Part shown: positions 1 through 6,989 of the stretch, piece after piece
How positions within the stretch are numbered: the stretch's first letter is position 1
Layout of the letters: each line of letters opens with the position of its first letter
Assembly (NCBI GenBank): GCA_000818945.1
Contig: KN805374.1
Location: 923,590-939,738 of the forward strand
DNA: 16,149 bases
Reading direction: 5' to 3'
Origin: Schizochytrium sp. CCTCC M209059
Taxonomy: Eukaryota; Sar; Bigyra; Thraustochytrida; Thraustochytriidae
Program-made: the position numbers and the translations under genes
The notes under the pieces: model-generated
What the model was told of the DNA's origin: nothing
Databases searched by the model: none
What the model saw: the letters and a program-made list of their open reading frames with translations, nothing else

Positions 1-352
1 CAACCCCCCCCCCCCGGAAAAAACAGACAAACGATATTTTTTTTCTTTTTCTGACTGTGAATCGTGAGCGAGCAAGCTTTGCGCATTGCATCGCGATTCG
101 AAGATTGCTTATTTGGTCTTGAATCGGCGCACAATACCAAGGTTAGACGCGAAAGGGCACGAAAAGAGGGTGGTCGGTCGTCCAGAAACTCGAAAGCTCG
201 ATGCCTCAATCGTTTGTCCAAAAGAGACTTGCTTTTTCTCTCAAAATTAGTTCCATCTCGGTATAGATTGCGAAGATGGCTCAAGACAAATGCAAGGAAA
301 AGACTTTGACGATGAGTGTAAACATAAAAGATGGACTTTTTGTTCAGATCGA
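1..352. other. Left-edge intergenic DNA, downstream of gene A
   Basis: This stretch lies 3' of gene A, which reads leftward. It opens with a C12 homopolymer (positions 4-15) and a T-rich run near 41-51. An 81-codon frame on the plus strand (64-309) begins with GTG rather than ATG, is very basic and resembles nothing I know, so I do not call it. The strip probably holds the 3' untranslated region and polyadenylation region of gene A, but no clear poly(A) signal was identified. Confidence 0.5.
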
Positions 353-925
353 TTACTGCTTTTCGGCGGGCGTAGCCTGGGCAACAACGGTAGGTCCGGG
401 CTGAACGACAATGACCTGCTTTGATTTTTTGCAGCAGCAGCAATAGATGCCGAGGATGATGAGAATGAGAACAAGAAGAGCACCAACGCCAAGGGCAACG
501 AGGATGCCAACACCCATTGCAAAAAGACCCGTGACAGCATCTTCCAATTCGCAAAGTCCGGGCCAGAGGGCAACAGAGCCAGAAGAACCAACCATGCACT
601 GCTCATCATCGCAGTCATACGCCCAATCTCCCGCGTCGGACGGGTCTGAGGTGCCACAGGTGCAGCTCGCGGCAGACACGGTTGTTGCATCATAGCTAGC
701 GACGATGTGAAGGCAGTACGAGGTCGAATCCGTCTCGTCCAACATTTGATAGGCGTCGGCACTGCAGCCCTTGATGGAGCCTTCAGTCAGCGTGTACGAA
801 GTCACCGAGGAGTCGATGGCGTCGCAGCACAGGTGCTCGCCAGCAGCGCACGTGAGGTAGTCAGCACGAGCAAGGTGCGGCATAAGAGCCATTGCACCGA
901 CAATGACAAAGATTGAGCGCATCAT
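353..925 (-). CDS. Small cysteine-rich type I membrane protein, unknown function
   Basis: Predicted cell-surface or endomembrane protein of 190 residues; the family is not recognised. The frame extends upstream to 997, but only through a non-ATG codon. The first ATGs are two adjacent ones at 923-925 and 920-922, both with A at -3, so the protein starts there. Residues 1-21 form a signal peptide (basic Arg3, a hydrophobic core, and an Ala-Arg-Ala cleavage site before Asp22). The ectodomain, about residues 22-130, is acidic and carries ten cysteines (26, 33, 34, 54, 71, 88, 90, 105, 110, 125), an even number suited to five disulfides. It has no Asn-X-Ser/Thr site. A long hydrophobic Gly/Leu/Ile helix spans about 131-161. 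It is followed at once by four cysteines (162-165) and Lys-Lys-Ser-Lys, a typical juxtamembrane palmitoylation and stop-transfer arrangement, then a 20-residue tail rich in Val, Pro and Ala. It is divergent from the beta-propeller gene. The topology is well supported; the function is unknown. Confidence 0.82.
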   Translation of the reverse strand: MMRSIFVIVGAMALMPHLARADYLTCAAGEHLCCDAIDSSVTSYTLTEGSIKGCSADAYQMLDETDSTSYCLHIVASYDATTVSAASCTCGTSDPSDAGDWAYDCDDEQCMVGSSGSVALWPGLCELEDAVTGLFAMGVGILVALGVGALLVLILIILGIYCCCCKKSKQVIVVQPGPTVVAQATPAEKQ

Positions 926-1771
926 TCTGCTTGCTGGCTTGTTGACGTCTATTCCTTGGATTTCTAGGCCAACTTCTGCGGGATTTCGGGTTTGCAAAGC
1001 GCGAGGCCCGCCCAGGTCGAAAACCTCTTAAAAAATCATAGGGGACACGCGACAAAGTGATGTAGCCGTTGACTATCTATGAATTGAATGTGGCCATCCG
1101 AAGTTTGCACGACTATAGTGTGCGGCTCTTACCCGTAAAGATACGTGAGTTGTATGGCCAATGTCTGAGATCAAGTCGTTGTTCCCCGGTCCCGCAGTTT
1201 TACTATCCGTTGGGATCGTCGTGGGACATTTGTTTTTGGGACGCGCATCATGGGAGCCGTTGCGCTGACCCTGGCAAGAGTCAACGCTTCTATTTGCCTG
1301 CAGCATGTTTCGTCTCTTCGAAGCCGTCGGACGGCCAACCTGAATTCGGTTCTGTGCTGCTCCAACACAAAGAGTATTGTATCTGGCTGCTCCAACGGCA
1401 CATATGCTAGTGCCATGGATCGAGTGAGTTGTTAAATAGAGATAGAAAGGCCGGTCCGTCCAGTTTTGCATTCTCTGTTGTGGTATGAGCGCGAAAGAAT
1501 GCTCTGGGATGTTAATGGCAAGCTGAAGAAAGTAGCGAGATGTTTGGCGGGAACGAGGTGAACAAGAAACTGGCAGAGACAGAAGACCTTTTTCGTGTCT
1601 TTTTTGAAGGCATGCCTGACTGCACAAAGGGCGGACGACGTTGATCTTGTGTCGAGGAATTATATTACGGACGCAAGCTCATGGTGCAGCCCACGTCCTA
1701 CTTCTAGAGCTACCGGGCCTAGGCCTACTAGGCCTATCTAAATTAGGCCTCGTACTTAACAGTTCGAGTGA
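926..1771. other. Divergent intergenic region between genes A and B
   Basis: About 0.85 kb separates two divergently transcribed secretory-protein genes, so promoters of both must lie here. A short T/A-rich patch near 1028-1040 reads as a T-run on the gene A strand, about 110 bases before its ATG. The AGGCCT cluster at 1714-1750 lies just before gene B. Frames on both strands over 1069-1627 are open for 80 to 185 codons, but they overlap each other. The two longest start with TTG, and none shows a recognisable domain or signal. A 61-codon plus-strand frame does begin with ATG (1250-1435) but has nothing else to support it. I treat these as chance openings. Confidence 0.45.
1714..1750. promoter_or_regulatory. 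Cluster of AGGCCT palindromes upstream of gene B
   Basis: Four GGCCT elements fall within 37 bases. The two in the middle are complete TAGGCCTA palindromes or nearly so, the last is TAGGCCT, and the first is GGGCCT. Elsewhere in the window AGGCCT occurs only singly. The cluster ends 40 bases before the first ATG of gene B. Position and symmetry suggest a binding site for a dimeric factor or a core-promoter element, which is inference. I associate such AGGCCT clusters with thraustochytrid intergenic DNA, from memory only. Confidence 0.4.
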
Positions 1772-1790
1772 ATGAAAAAGACGATGAAGA

Positions 1791-3566
1791 ATGTCCGCTC
1801 ACAATCAATCAGAGGACCACAAGAGCGGTGGATGCATGCAAGCAAGAATCGTGGACGCTCGCTTGCGCACGCGAAAGTGGAAGCGCCCAATAATGGGGGC
1901 GCGAGCAGTGCTCGTGGCGTGGACGATAGCTCTTGTGCTGGCGAGGTTCCCGGAGCAAACGGAAACGGCACGATTGCGCGACTTTTTGCAGCAACGTGCC
2001 GTGCATGAGGGGCTCGCGTCGGCGCCTCGGACGTGGGCTGCCACAGCGCAGGGGGATGGCGTGCGCTGGATTGAAGTCGGGCCAGAGGTCTCCGAGGCAT
2101 GGACAACGCGCTGGGAAACTGCACGAGAACGCGAAGCGTATCGACCCGGCCAACCGAAGGGAACAACAGTAGCACTTTCCAACACAGCTGGACACCGCTC
2201 GGGACGAGGAAAACCACGGACACCCGGCGTCGGGAAAGATGAGCATGCGAGCGAAACAACAGCAATCCCAAGCTTTTTCTACGATGGTACAAAAAATGGC
2301 CCTTGTGCTCGCGAAGGCGCAAGCATTAGCAGTCTCCGCGAGGCATGTCCACGTGAGAAAACCGAAGCGAATGCGCAGAGACTGGGCAAGGAGAGTCTTG
2401 CAGCTGGGCCGCAGATGTTGGATGTAATGCAACAAAAGAGCATATTTGTCGCAGTGCGCCCCGCCACGGCAAGCATGCACGACACAGTTATTGAAAGGTT
2501 TCACAATGGGCACAGCTGGGTGTTTGTGAGACACTACATGAGCGAAACGACGGATGCAATTCAAGTCTTTACGTGGCAGAACCGAGTCTATGTGATCACC
2601 TCCCGTGGCGACCTTGTAGAGAGGCGACGCACGCGTGACGAGCGTCTGGAATGGTATCAAATGCGCGGTCTGGACCTGTCTGGCGCGGTCAGCGTATCAA
2701 CGCGGAGGCGGTCAACCTCTGCATTTTTCCTCAATCGCGAGGGGCGCATTCTTGAAAGAAAAGGCTCCCCTCCGCCTCTGGGCAAAGAGGTCCCGAACGG
2801 TGGTTCCGAGAATGAGTTCTTCTCATGGATTGCCTATAAGAGCGAGTTCAAGACGGGGCGTGCCAGCGCAGAACGGCTTGTGAGCATTGTAGATGCGGAA
2901 GGCCTGGAGCCGGGGACGCTGCTATTTGTGAGCGAGAGCGGGTATTTGCTCCGAGGTTTACTCCATTTTCGATCTCGGGTAATTTCGTTAGACTTTATAG
3001 GAGCGCCAAGGAACTTTCGGCTGAGCGATTCACCGGGCGTGCTGTCCTACGGTAAGCTGTTTTTGACCACTGCGAGCGGAGACCTTGCGCAATTGTCATT
3101 GAATGGCAGTGTTGAAAGCTCAATGGATTGGCACGTGTACGAAAAGGCGCGCAGCTCGATGGCACTTTCTGGGGCCTTGGGTCCTGTTCTAGCACTTGGA
3201 CGCGCCATCGTTGCAGTGAATCGAAATGGCGAGCTCGTAGTTATTGAAATTGGAGCAAGTTTGACGCAGTGGTGGTCCCGCGGTATGCCTGTGGACCCGA
3301 AGACGGGCGAGGGGGTTCCACTGCGTTGGATGTCACCGCGCCAAGTCAATGCCGACATGCTCGTGGCATATACCTGGGATGACCGGATGGCTTTTTTCAG
3401 GCATGAAACAGGAAAATGGGTTTGGTCTTTGGTGGGTCTTCCGGAGCTGAGTTCCGAGGCGGAATACTGTATTGGTGATCGCAACCAACCAAACTCGTGC
3501 ATGCCTGTGGATCTTGATGCAATGATCCGAGAGGATCGAGTGAGAGCCATCATCTTCGAGAGCTAA
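1791..3566 (+). CDS. Secretory-pathway beta-propeller-like protein
   Basis: Uninterrupted 591-codon frame. Residues 36-52 (Gly-Ala-Arg then Ala/Val/Leu/Trp/Ile) form the only strong hydrophobic segment. The protein is either a type II signal-anchored protein from Met1, or a secreted one starting at Met35 (1893, A at -3). Residues 55-215 are polar, low in structure and probably a linker. From about 241 onward six strand-turn-strand repeats recur. Each is a hydrophobic strand, then Ser/Asn-x-x-Gly-x-Leu-like turns at 271-278, 315-323, 381-389, 427-435, 477-485 and (degenerate) 528-536. Trp-rich strands often follow (Trp288, Trp447, Trp494-495, Trp543 and Trp545). This is the signature of a beta-propeller with at least six blades. 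The tail (551-591) has Cys560 and Cys570, which could pair. The repeat style recalls uncharacterised plant propeller proteins with Trp-Val-x-x-Arg-His motifs (memory only, unverified). No catalytic motif is seen, so ligand binding is the likely role. A diverged copy of the C-terminal segment follows the stop. Confidence 0.85.
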   Translation: MSAHNQSEDHKSGGCMQARIVDARLRTRKWKRPIMGARAVLVAWTIALVLARFPEQTETARLRDFLQQRAVHEGLASAPRTWAATAQGDGVRWIEVGPEVSEAWTTRWETAREREAYRPGQPKGTTVALSNTAGHRSGRGKPRTPGVGKDEHASETTAIPSFFYDGTKNGPCAREGASISSLREACPREKTEANAQRLGKESLAAGPQMLDVMQQKSIFVAVRPATASMHDTVIERFHNGHSWVFVRHYMSETTDAIQVFTWQNRVYVITSRGDLVERRRTRDERLEWYQMRGLDLSGAVSVSTRRRSTSAFFLNREGRILERKGSPPPLGKEVPNGGSENEFFSWIAYKSEFKTGRASAERLVSIVDAEGLEPGTLLFVSESGYLLRGLLHFRSRVISLDFIGAPRNFRLSDSPGVLSYGKLFLTTASGDLAQLSLNGSVESSMDWHVYEKARSSMALSGALGPVLALGRAIVAVNRNGELVVIEIGASLTQWWSRGMPVDPKTGEGVPLRWMSPRQVNADMLVAYTWDDRMAFFRHETGKWVWSLVGLPELSSEAEYCIGDRNQPNSCMPVDLDAMIREDRVRAIIFES

Positions 3567-3670
3567 TATCTGAGGTGGAATATTGCACCGGCAATCGCAA
3601 TCACCCAAACTTGAGTATGCCTGTAGATACGGATGTAATGACCCGAGAGGAATGGGAGGGAGTCATGTAG
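3438..3670 (+). repeat. Tandem 116-bp duplication of the 3' end of gene B
   Basis: Copy 1 (3438-3553) is the coding segment for the last roughly 38 residues of gene B. Copy 2 (3554-3669) follows without a gap, offset by exactly 116 bases. Aligned codon by codon from the Glu codons at 3444 and 3560, 20 of 36 residues are identical, and seven of those 20 codons differ only synonymously. Copy 2 has no stop before TAG at 3668-3670, which falls next to the equivalent end. Because 116 is not a multiple of three, copy 2 lies in the -1 frame relative to gene B. The second tail cysteine of copy 1 (Cys570) is replaced in copy 2; the first is kept. Confidence 0.8.
3554..3670 (+). pseudogene. Orphan C-terminal segment (tail copy 2) of the gene B family
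   Basis: It encodes a Leu-Arg-Glu-Leu...Val-Glu-Tyr-Cys...Asn-Arg-Asn...Pro-Asn...Met-Pro-Val-Asp...Arg-Glu-Glu pattern that mirrors the gene B tail, ending at TAG 3668-3670. No start codon or upstream propeller is attached in this frame. The simplest reading is a relic of a tandem paralogue whose body was deleted. The alternative is a second C-terminal coding segment reached by splicing or by a -1 frameshift. The first 13 bases overlap the end of gene B (stop at 3564-3566). Retained synonymous changes suggest it was translated after the duplication. Confidence 0.5.
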
Positions 3671-5042
3671 CAAAAAGCAGAAAACAGGAACGTTGTCATT
3701 GTTAGTGAAGAAAAGTGATGTGAAGTCTGCTGCCGCATCGACTGCTCACAATGTATGTAAAGATAACAAACACCAAGACATTTTTTCTTCTTTTTTCGAA
3801 GGGCTGCAAAGTAGGCCTGCTGGGAGTTGTCTTACGCGGAGCTTTCCTTATTAGCGATGCGTAATGTCACGCAGCTGTACACTCGCATTGATGGTTGAAA
3901 ACTGCGACGAAGCTCCCGTTTACAGATTAGTTTACAATCCGTGCTCGTTGCTGCAGCGGACCGTGTATTGTATGTAGTGTTGGGCAGAACCGGCGAGATT
4001 TACCAAGCTACGATATCGTAAACTCATAACTCAAAGGATGCATTCGATAGCATTCGGTTCAGTCGGGCACAGGAGGTCTCGTCAAACGATCTATTCCGAT
4101 GGATGAGCGTGCACAAGACTGGCCGACCCCTCGACCTGAAGCAGACGGAGCTCACCGCAACGCGCAGTAGACCTGCAGTCAGGAGCAGCTCGGCGAAGTG
4201 GCTTCTTACAGTCCACTCCAGACCTTGACGCATACAGTGCAGGAGGCTTGCTACCGAAAGACTGAGGATACAAACAGCAAATGTCTCTGGTTTGGATCTC
4301 AGGTGCGCCACTGCTTCTTGTTCTTCAAACCACTGGTGCTGCGCAAAAGGAAACCGGATGAAGTTGCATAGAAAACCCAGCCCTGAAGCTTCGGCCATTC
4401 ATGCGATCACACTCTGCTCGAAATGTCAGTGTGTTTGATCGTAATCGTCAACAGAAGCTGAGCGCAAGCATGTGGCGGAAGGCCTCCTTTTGTGATGTCT
4501 AAACAAGAGACTGAGCCGCTCCTTTGGGGTATTCGGAGAAGGCATGCATGCATGGGCAATATGGATATTGATGCGACCACCGCTGCCAAATAAGACAGCC
4601 TGTTTTCCCTTGCGTACACAAGTTTCGAATGCTTTGGCAAAGTCTGACATGTAAAGAGCGACTCCATTTGTGACGAGAAAAGTCTCGTTCTTATCTAAAA
4701 GAAAAAATCCACATCAGGTCGCGGGGACTTTAACCCTGCAGGGCATAGATTCTTTTTTGAAATTGCTGAGGAAATAAATGGTTGTGAGGAAACTCGATAG
4801 CCCTTGTCATTGCCTGTGAAGAACGATCAAGCGCAGAGGACTTTGGGAAAAACTCTTGCTATCGAAGAGCAGAGGTTTTTGTTACGCAAAAGAGCAAGAG
4901 TGTATGAAAGTATGAATATACGTAAAAATGTTTGTTGTGTATGGTATGAAAAGAATGTTGAAGGTGCAGAGTGGTTTGTTTATGTGTGGTGGTGTGAGGC
5001 GGCAAAAGGTCGGGGATAGCATTCCGCAAAAGTCCTTCAATG
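3671..5042. other. Convergent intergenic region between genes B and C
   Basis: About 1.4 kb of moderately AT-rich DNA lies between two 3' ends. It includes a T-rich patch at 3780-3800 and a single AGGCCT near 3812. Plus-strand frames here are short; the one at 4804-5019 starts with TTG and lies where the gene C 3' untranslated region should be. The minus strand over 4024-4650 has an unusually open frame, described separately. Between 4650 and 5042 I see nothing else; an AATAAA on the plus strand near 4772 could serve a rightward transcript but is unanchored. Confidence 0.45.
4024..4650 (-). pseudogene. Possible decayed gene or pair of small ORFs, unknown
   Basis: One minus-strand reading frame runs from ATG at 4648-4650 to TGA at 4024-4026, broken only by two TGA codons (4426-4428 and 4399-4401). 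It reads as 74 residues, stop, eight codons, stop, then an immediate ATG and 124 residues. The first part begins Met-Ser-Asp-Phe-Ala-Lys and contains a Gly-Ser-Gly-Gly turn. The second has a moderately hydrophobic stretch (Phe-Ala-Val-Cys-Ile-Leu-Ser-Leu-Ser-Val-Ala) and several Leu-rich segments. Neither matches a family I know. Two stops in about 209 codons is fewer than chance predicts for near-even base composition, so an old gene is possible. Two unrelated small ORFs or plain chance remain as likely. Confidence 0.22.
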
Positions 5043-6368
5043 TCACACGGAGGCGGCCCGGGGAGTGGGGATCAATTTACACTTTTTCAAGTCGACGAGT
5101 TCGAAGTCCCAGTCGACGGCAGTTCGCTTGCCGCAGGCCTGCTTGCCTTGGTAGTCCTGGGCAAGGAAGCCATGGTCGTAGTCTTGTACGAGAAGGCCGA
5201 TGACTTCCTCCTCGAAATAGTCATCCTTCGAAAGGAAGCCACATGTTGCCACATCATCGTCGAGCGAGGCGACCTCACGGCCGTCGCTGACGTTGCGCTT
5301 GGGCGCCCTCGGAAGCAAAGTCTCAAGCTCGATGACGTCGTTAGCGGGCAGAGGGAAGGCGGTTGTAAAGTCGTTTTCGAAGAGGCGTACATCGTCGGCG
5401 GGTTCAGTGATGTCAGTATCGACTGAGATCTGCTTGCTGAGGTTCCGCGGACGCGACAAGAGGAAGCGCGGAGGTTGGTGCGTCAGCGGTTGGAGAGGCT
5501 GAGGATGCACACGGTGTTGGTTGTAGTGCATGTTGCGGGAACGAGGGCTGAGGGTGGGTTTCCTTGAGATGAGGGGCTTGACCGTGATGGGTTCGATCCT
5601 GCTGGCGGCACGATGTGCTGCGGCGCGAGCAGAGATGGGCGCCGCAGAAAGTCCACCGTGGGCCTCGGCCTTGAGGTTCCGTGCCTCGTGGTATCCCGTG
5701 ACAAACATGCCACGAATACCATACTTGACGCGCGTGCCGCGGAAGCAGGGCCAAATTTGCCTTCTGCGGAAAAGCTTGATGAGGCTTGCCTCGACGTCTT
5801 CTGGGAACGGGTTGCGTCCGGTCTTGGGATCGCCGGTGACATGGGAGCGCACAGTGTGGACGAAGGTAAGGTGCGGGTTCTTGAGTTTCGACTTGCGGCT
5901 GGCCTCCCACTCCTCGAAGCATTCGCGGCTCATGATGCCGCTGGCATCAACGTATCCGTGCTCGTCTCGGCGCACGTGAGTCATAAAGATCTCCATGCTT
6001 GTCTTGGGGGTATCGGAGGAGGTTCGCCTGCAGAAGGGAGCGACGTTGTGCTTGGATGTGGCGAAGCGGCGCTGGTTCTGCTGAAGGCGGGCTTGGAGAT
6101 GGTGGGTGATGGGCTGCGAGGTGTGCTTGGTGGTGGTGACACATGCGCGAGCACGAGCCTGCATTTTTGCGGCGGCTTCCTTGATGTTGGCCTTGCAGGC
6201 CTCGTTGTAGACATTTGCGGAGGCGGCATTGTTCTGATGCTGATAGTACGATGGCCATGCGTCAAAGTCCTCGAGGCCGGCGCCGTTGATGGCGGAGACC
6301 GAGGTGGTGGTTGTGTTGGTCATGTCGGCCTCGATGGGCGAGCAGGGTTGTGTTGTGTTGTTGGCCAT
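5043..6368 (-). CDS. Hypothetical protein with conserved-looking core and acidic tail
   Basis: Uninterrupted 441-codon frame, family not recognised. The frame is open upstream to 6521, but that start is GTG. The first ATG (6366-6368) has A at -3 and G at +4, so it is chosen. Residues 1-55 are Asn/Thr/Gln-rich. Residues 61-76 form a short Ala/Lys/Arg helix. Residues 122-235 look folded, with charged and aromatic residues throughout (Phe-Met-Thr-His-Val-Arg-Arg-Asp-Glu, Glu-Glu-Trp-Glu, Arg-Ser-His-Val-Thr-Gly, then Arg-Arg-Arg-Gln-Ile-Trp-Pro-Cys-Phe-Arg-Gly). Residues 240-310 are Pro/Gln/His/Arg-rich and disordered. Residues 311-395 are acidic with interspersed Phe/Leu/Val, like an activation or docking region, ending in two related Gln-Asp-Tyr elements (395-397, 404-406). 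There is no signal peptide or membrane segment, so a nuclear or cytosolic role is likely. A regulatory or DNA-binding function is inference only. It converges with gene B. Confidence 0.72.
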   Translation of the reverse strand: MANNTTQPCSPIEADMTNTTTTSVSAINGAGLEDFDAWPSYYQHQNNAASANVYNEACKANIKEAAAKMQARARACVTTTKHTSQPITHHLQARLQQNQRRFATSKHNVAPFCRRTSSDTPKTSMEIFMTHVRRDEHGYVDASGIMSRECFEEWEASRKSKLKNPHLTFVHTVRSHVTGDPKTGRNPFPEDVEASLIKLFRRRQIWPCFRGTRVKYGIRGMFVTGYHEARNLKAEAHGGLSAAPISARAAAHRAASRIEPITVKPLISRKPTLSPRSRNMHYNQHRVHPQPLQPLTHQPPRFLLSRPRNLSKQISVDTDITEPADDVRLFENDFTTAFPLPANDVIELETLLPRAPKRNVSDGREVASLDDDVATCGFLSKDDYFEEEVIGLLVQDYDHGFLAQDYQGKQACGKRTAVDWDFELVDLKKCKLIPTPRAASV

Positions 6369-6719
6369 CTTGCTTGCTTGACTTTGCAAAGATGGCGAGC
6401 GAGGGTGGAGCTTGCTTGCTTGGTGTTGCGCAGCAAGAAGCCTTTGGTTTGGCTTTCTCGGCGATTCAAGGTGAGGGAGATATCCTTGATCTCGGTAAAA
6501 GTGCGCTTGCAGGTACCGCACACGTTGTCGGCGATGCCTGTGCGAGGGAGGGATGGCGAGCGAGTGATCGAGTTATGCTCGTCAATCACAGCGCGAGGTT
6601 TGCGTGTGATTGGATGTTTGCGGTAGTTCGTCCGATTTTCGAGGTCGAGGGAGCCGCTGCGTTTCTAGTTTGCTCGGGCTCTTTGGTTTGGCTTTGGCTT
6701 GGCTCCTGGAGCTCGCTTG
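6369..6719 (-). promoter_or_regulatory. 5' flank of gene C with CAAGCAAG elements
   Basis: Read on the gene C strand, CAAGCAAGCAAG-type tetranucleotide runs lie directly before the ATG (6371-6380) and again at about 6410-6422, inside the probable 5' untranslated region. A frame at 6320-6589 contains Cys-Gly-Thr-Cys, and the frame of gene C itself continues to 6521, but both lack an ATG. No clear TATA element was found. The 9-bp minisatellite at 6720-6782 marks its upstream edge. Confidence 0.35.
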
Positions 6720-6782
6720 CTTGCTTTGCTTGCTTTGCTTGCTTTGCTTGCTTTGCTTGCTTTGCTTGCTTTGCTTGCTTTC
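6720..6782. repeat. 9-bp minisatellite CTTGCTTTG, seven units
   Basis: Six perfect CTTGCTTTG units and a seventh ending in C instead of G run head to tail over 63 bases. It lies about 350 bases upstream of the gene C start. Because the unit is a multiple of three, all frames through it stay open and translate as tripeptide repeats (Ala-Leu-Leu or Cys-Phe-Ala on plus, Ala-Lys-Gln on minus). This explains several spurious long frames here. Confidence 0.95.
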
Positions 6783-6952
6783 CTAGCAAGGTGCCGTGTC
6801 TGGTCTTTCTGGATTGGCTTCTTGGTTTGTTTCTCGAGGCGGGCCAGACCAGCCGCAGTGGAGGTGGTACCACCGTCGGGCGGGGCGGGGTGCGTGTGAG
6901 CGGGCGTTTCGATGTTTGGCTCTTTCCTTGTCTGTCTTGGTTGGCTGGATGG

Positions 6953-6987
6953 CTGCCTGCTTGCCTGCCTGCCTGCCTGCCTGCCTG
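6953..6987. repeat. (TGCC)n microsatellite
   Basis: Six perfect TGCC units occupy 6962-6985, preceded by a TGCC-TGCT interruption. GCTT-type units (CTTGCTCGCTTGCTT) follow at about 6992-7008. Confidence 0.9.
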
Positions 6988-6989
6988 AC

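Noticed and set aside
1073..1627. 184-codon minus-strand frame and overlapping plus frames
   Set aside because: The longest starts are TTG; the frames overlap each other on both strands; no domain or signal peptide.
4804..5019. 71-codon plus-strand frame
   Set aside because: Starts with TTG and lies in the expected 3' region of gene C; no features.
6320..6589. 89-codon minus frame with Cys-x-x-Cys, possible zinc finger
   Set aside because: Starts with GTG, has no second metal-ligand pair with normal spacing, and overlaps the gene C leader and start.
5613..6626. 337-codon ATG-started plus-strand frame opposite gene C
   Set aside because: It is the antisense shadow of gene C: composition is Gly/Val/Leu/Cys-biased, and its right end runs past the gene C start into the 5' flank. 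The minus-strand product looks far more like a real protein.
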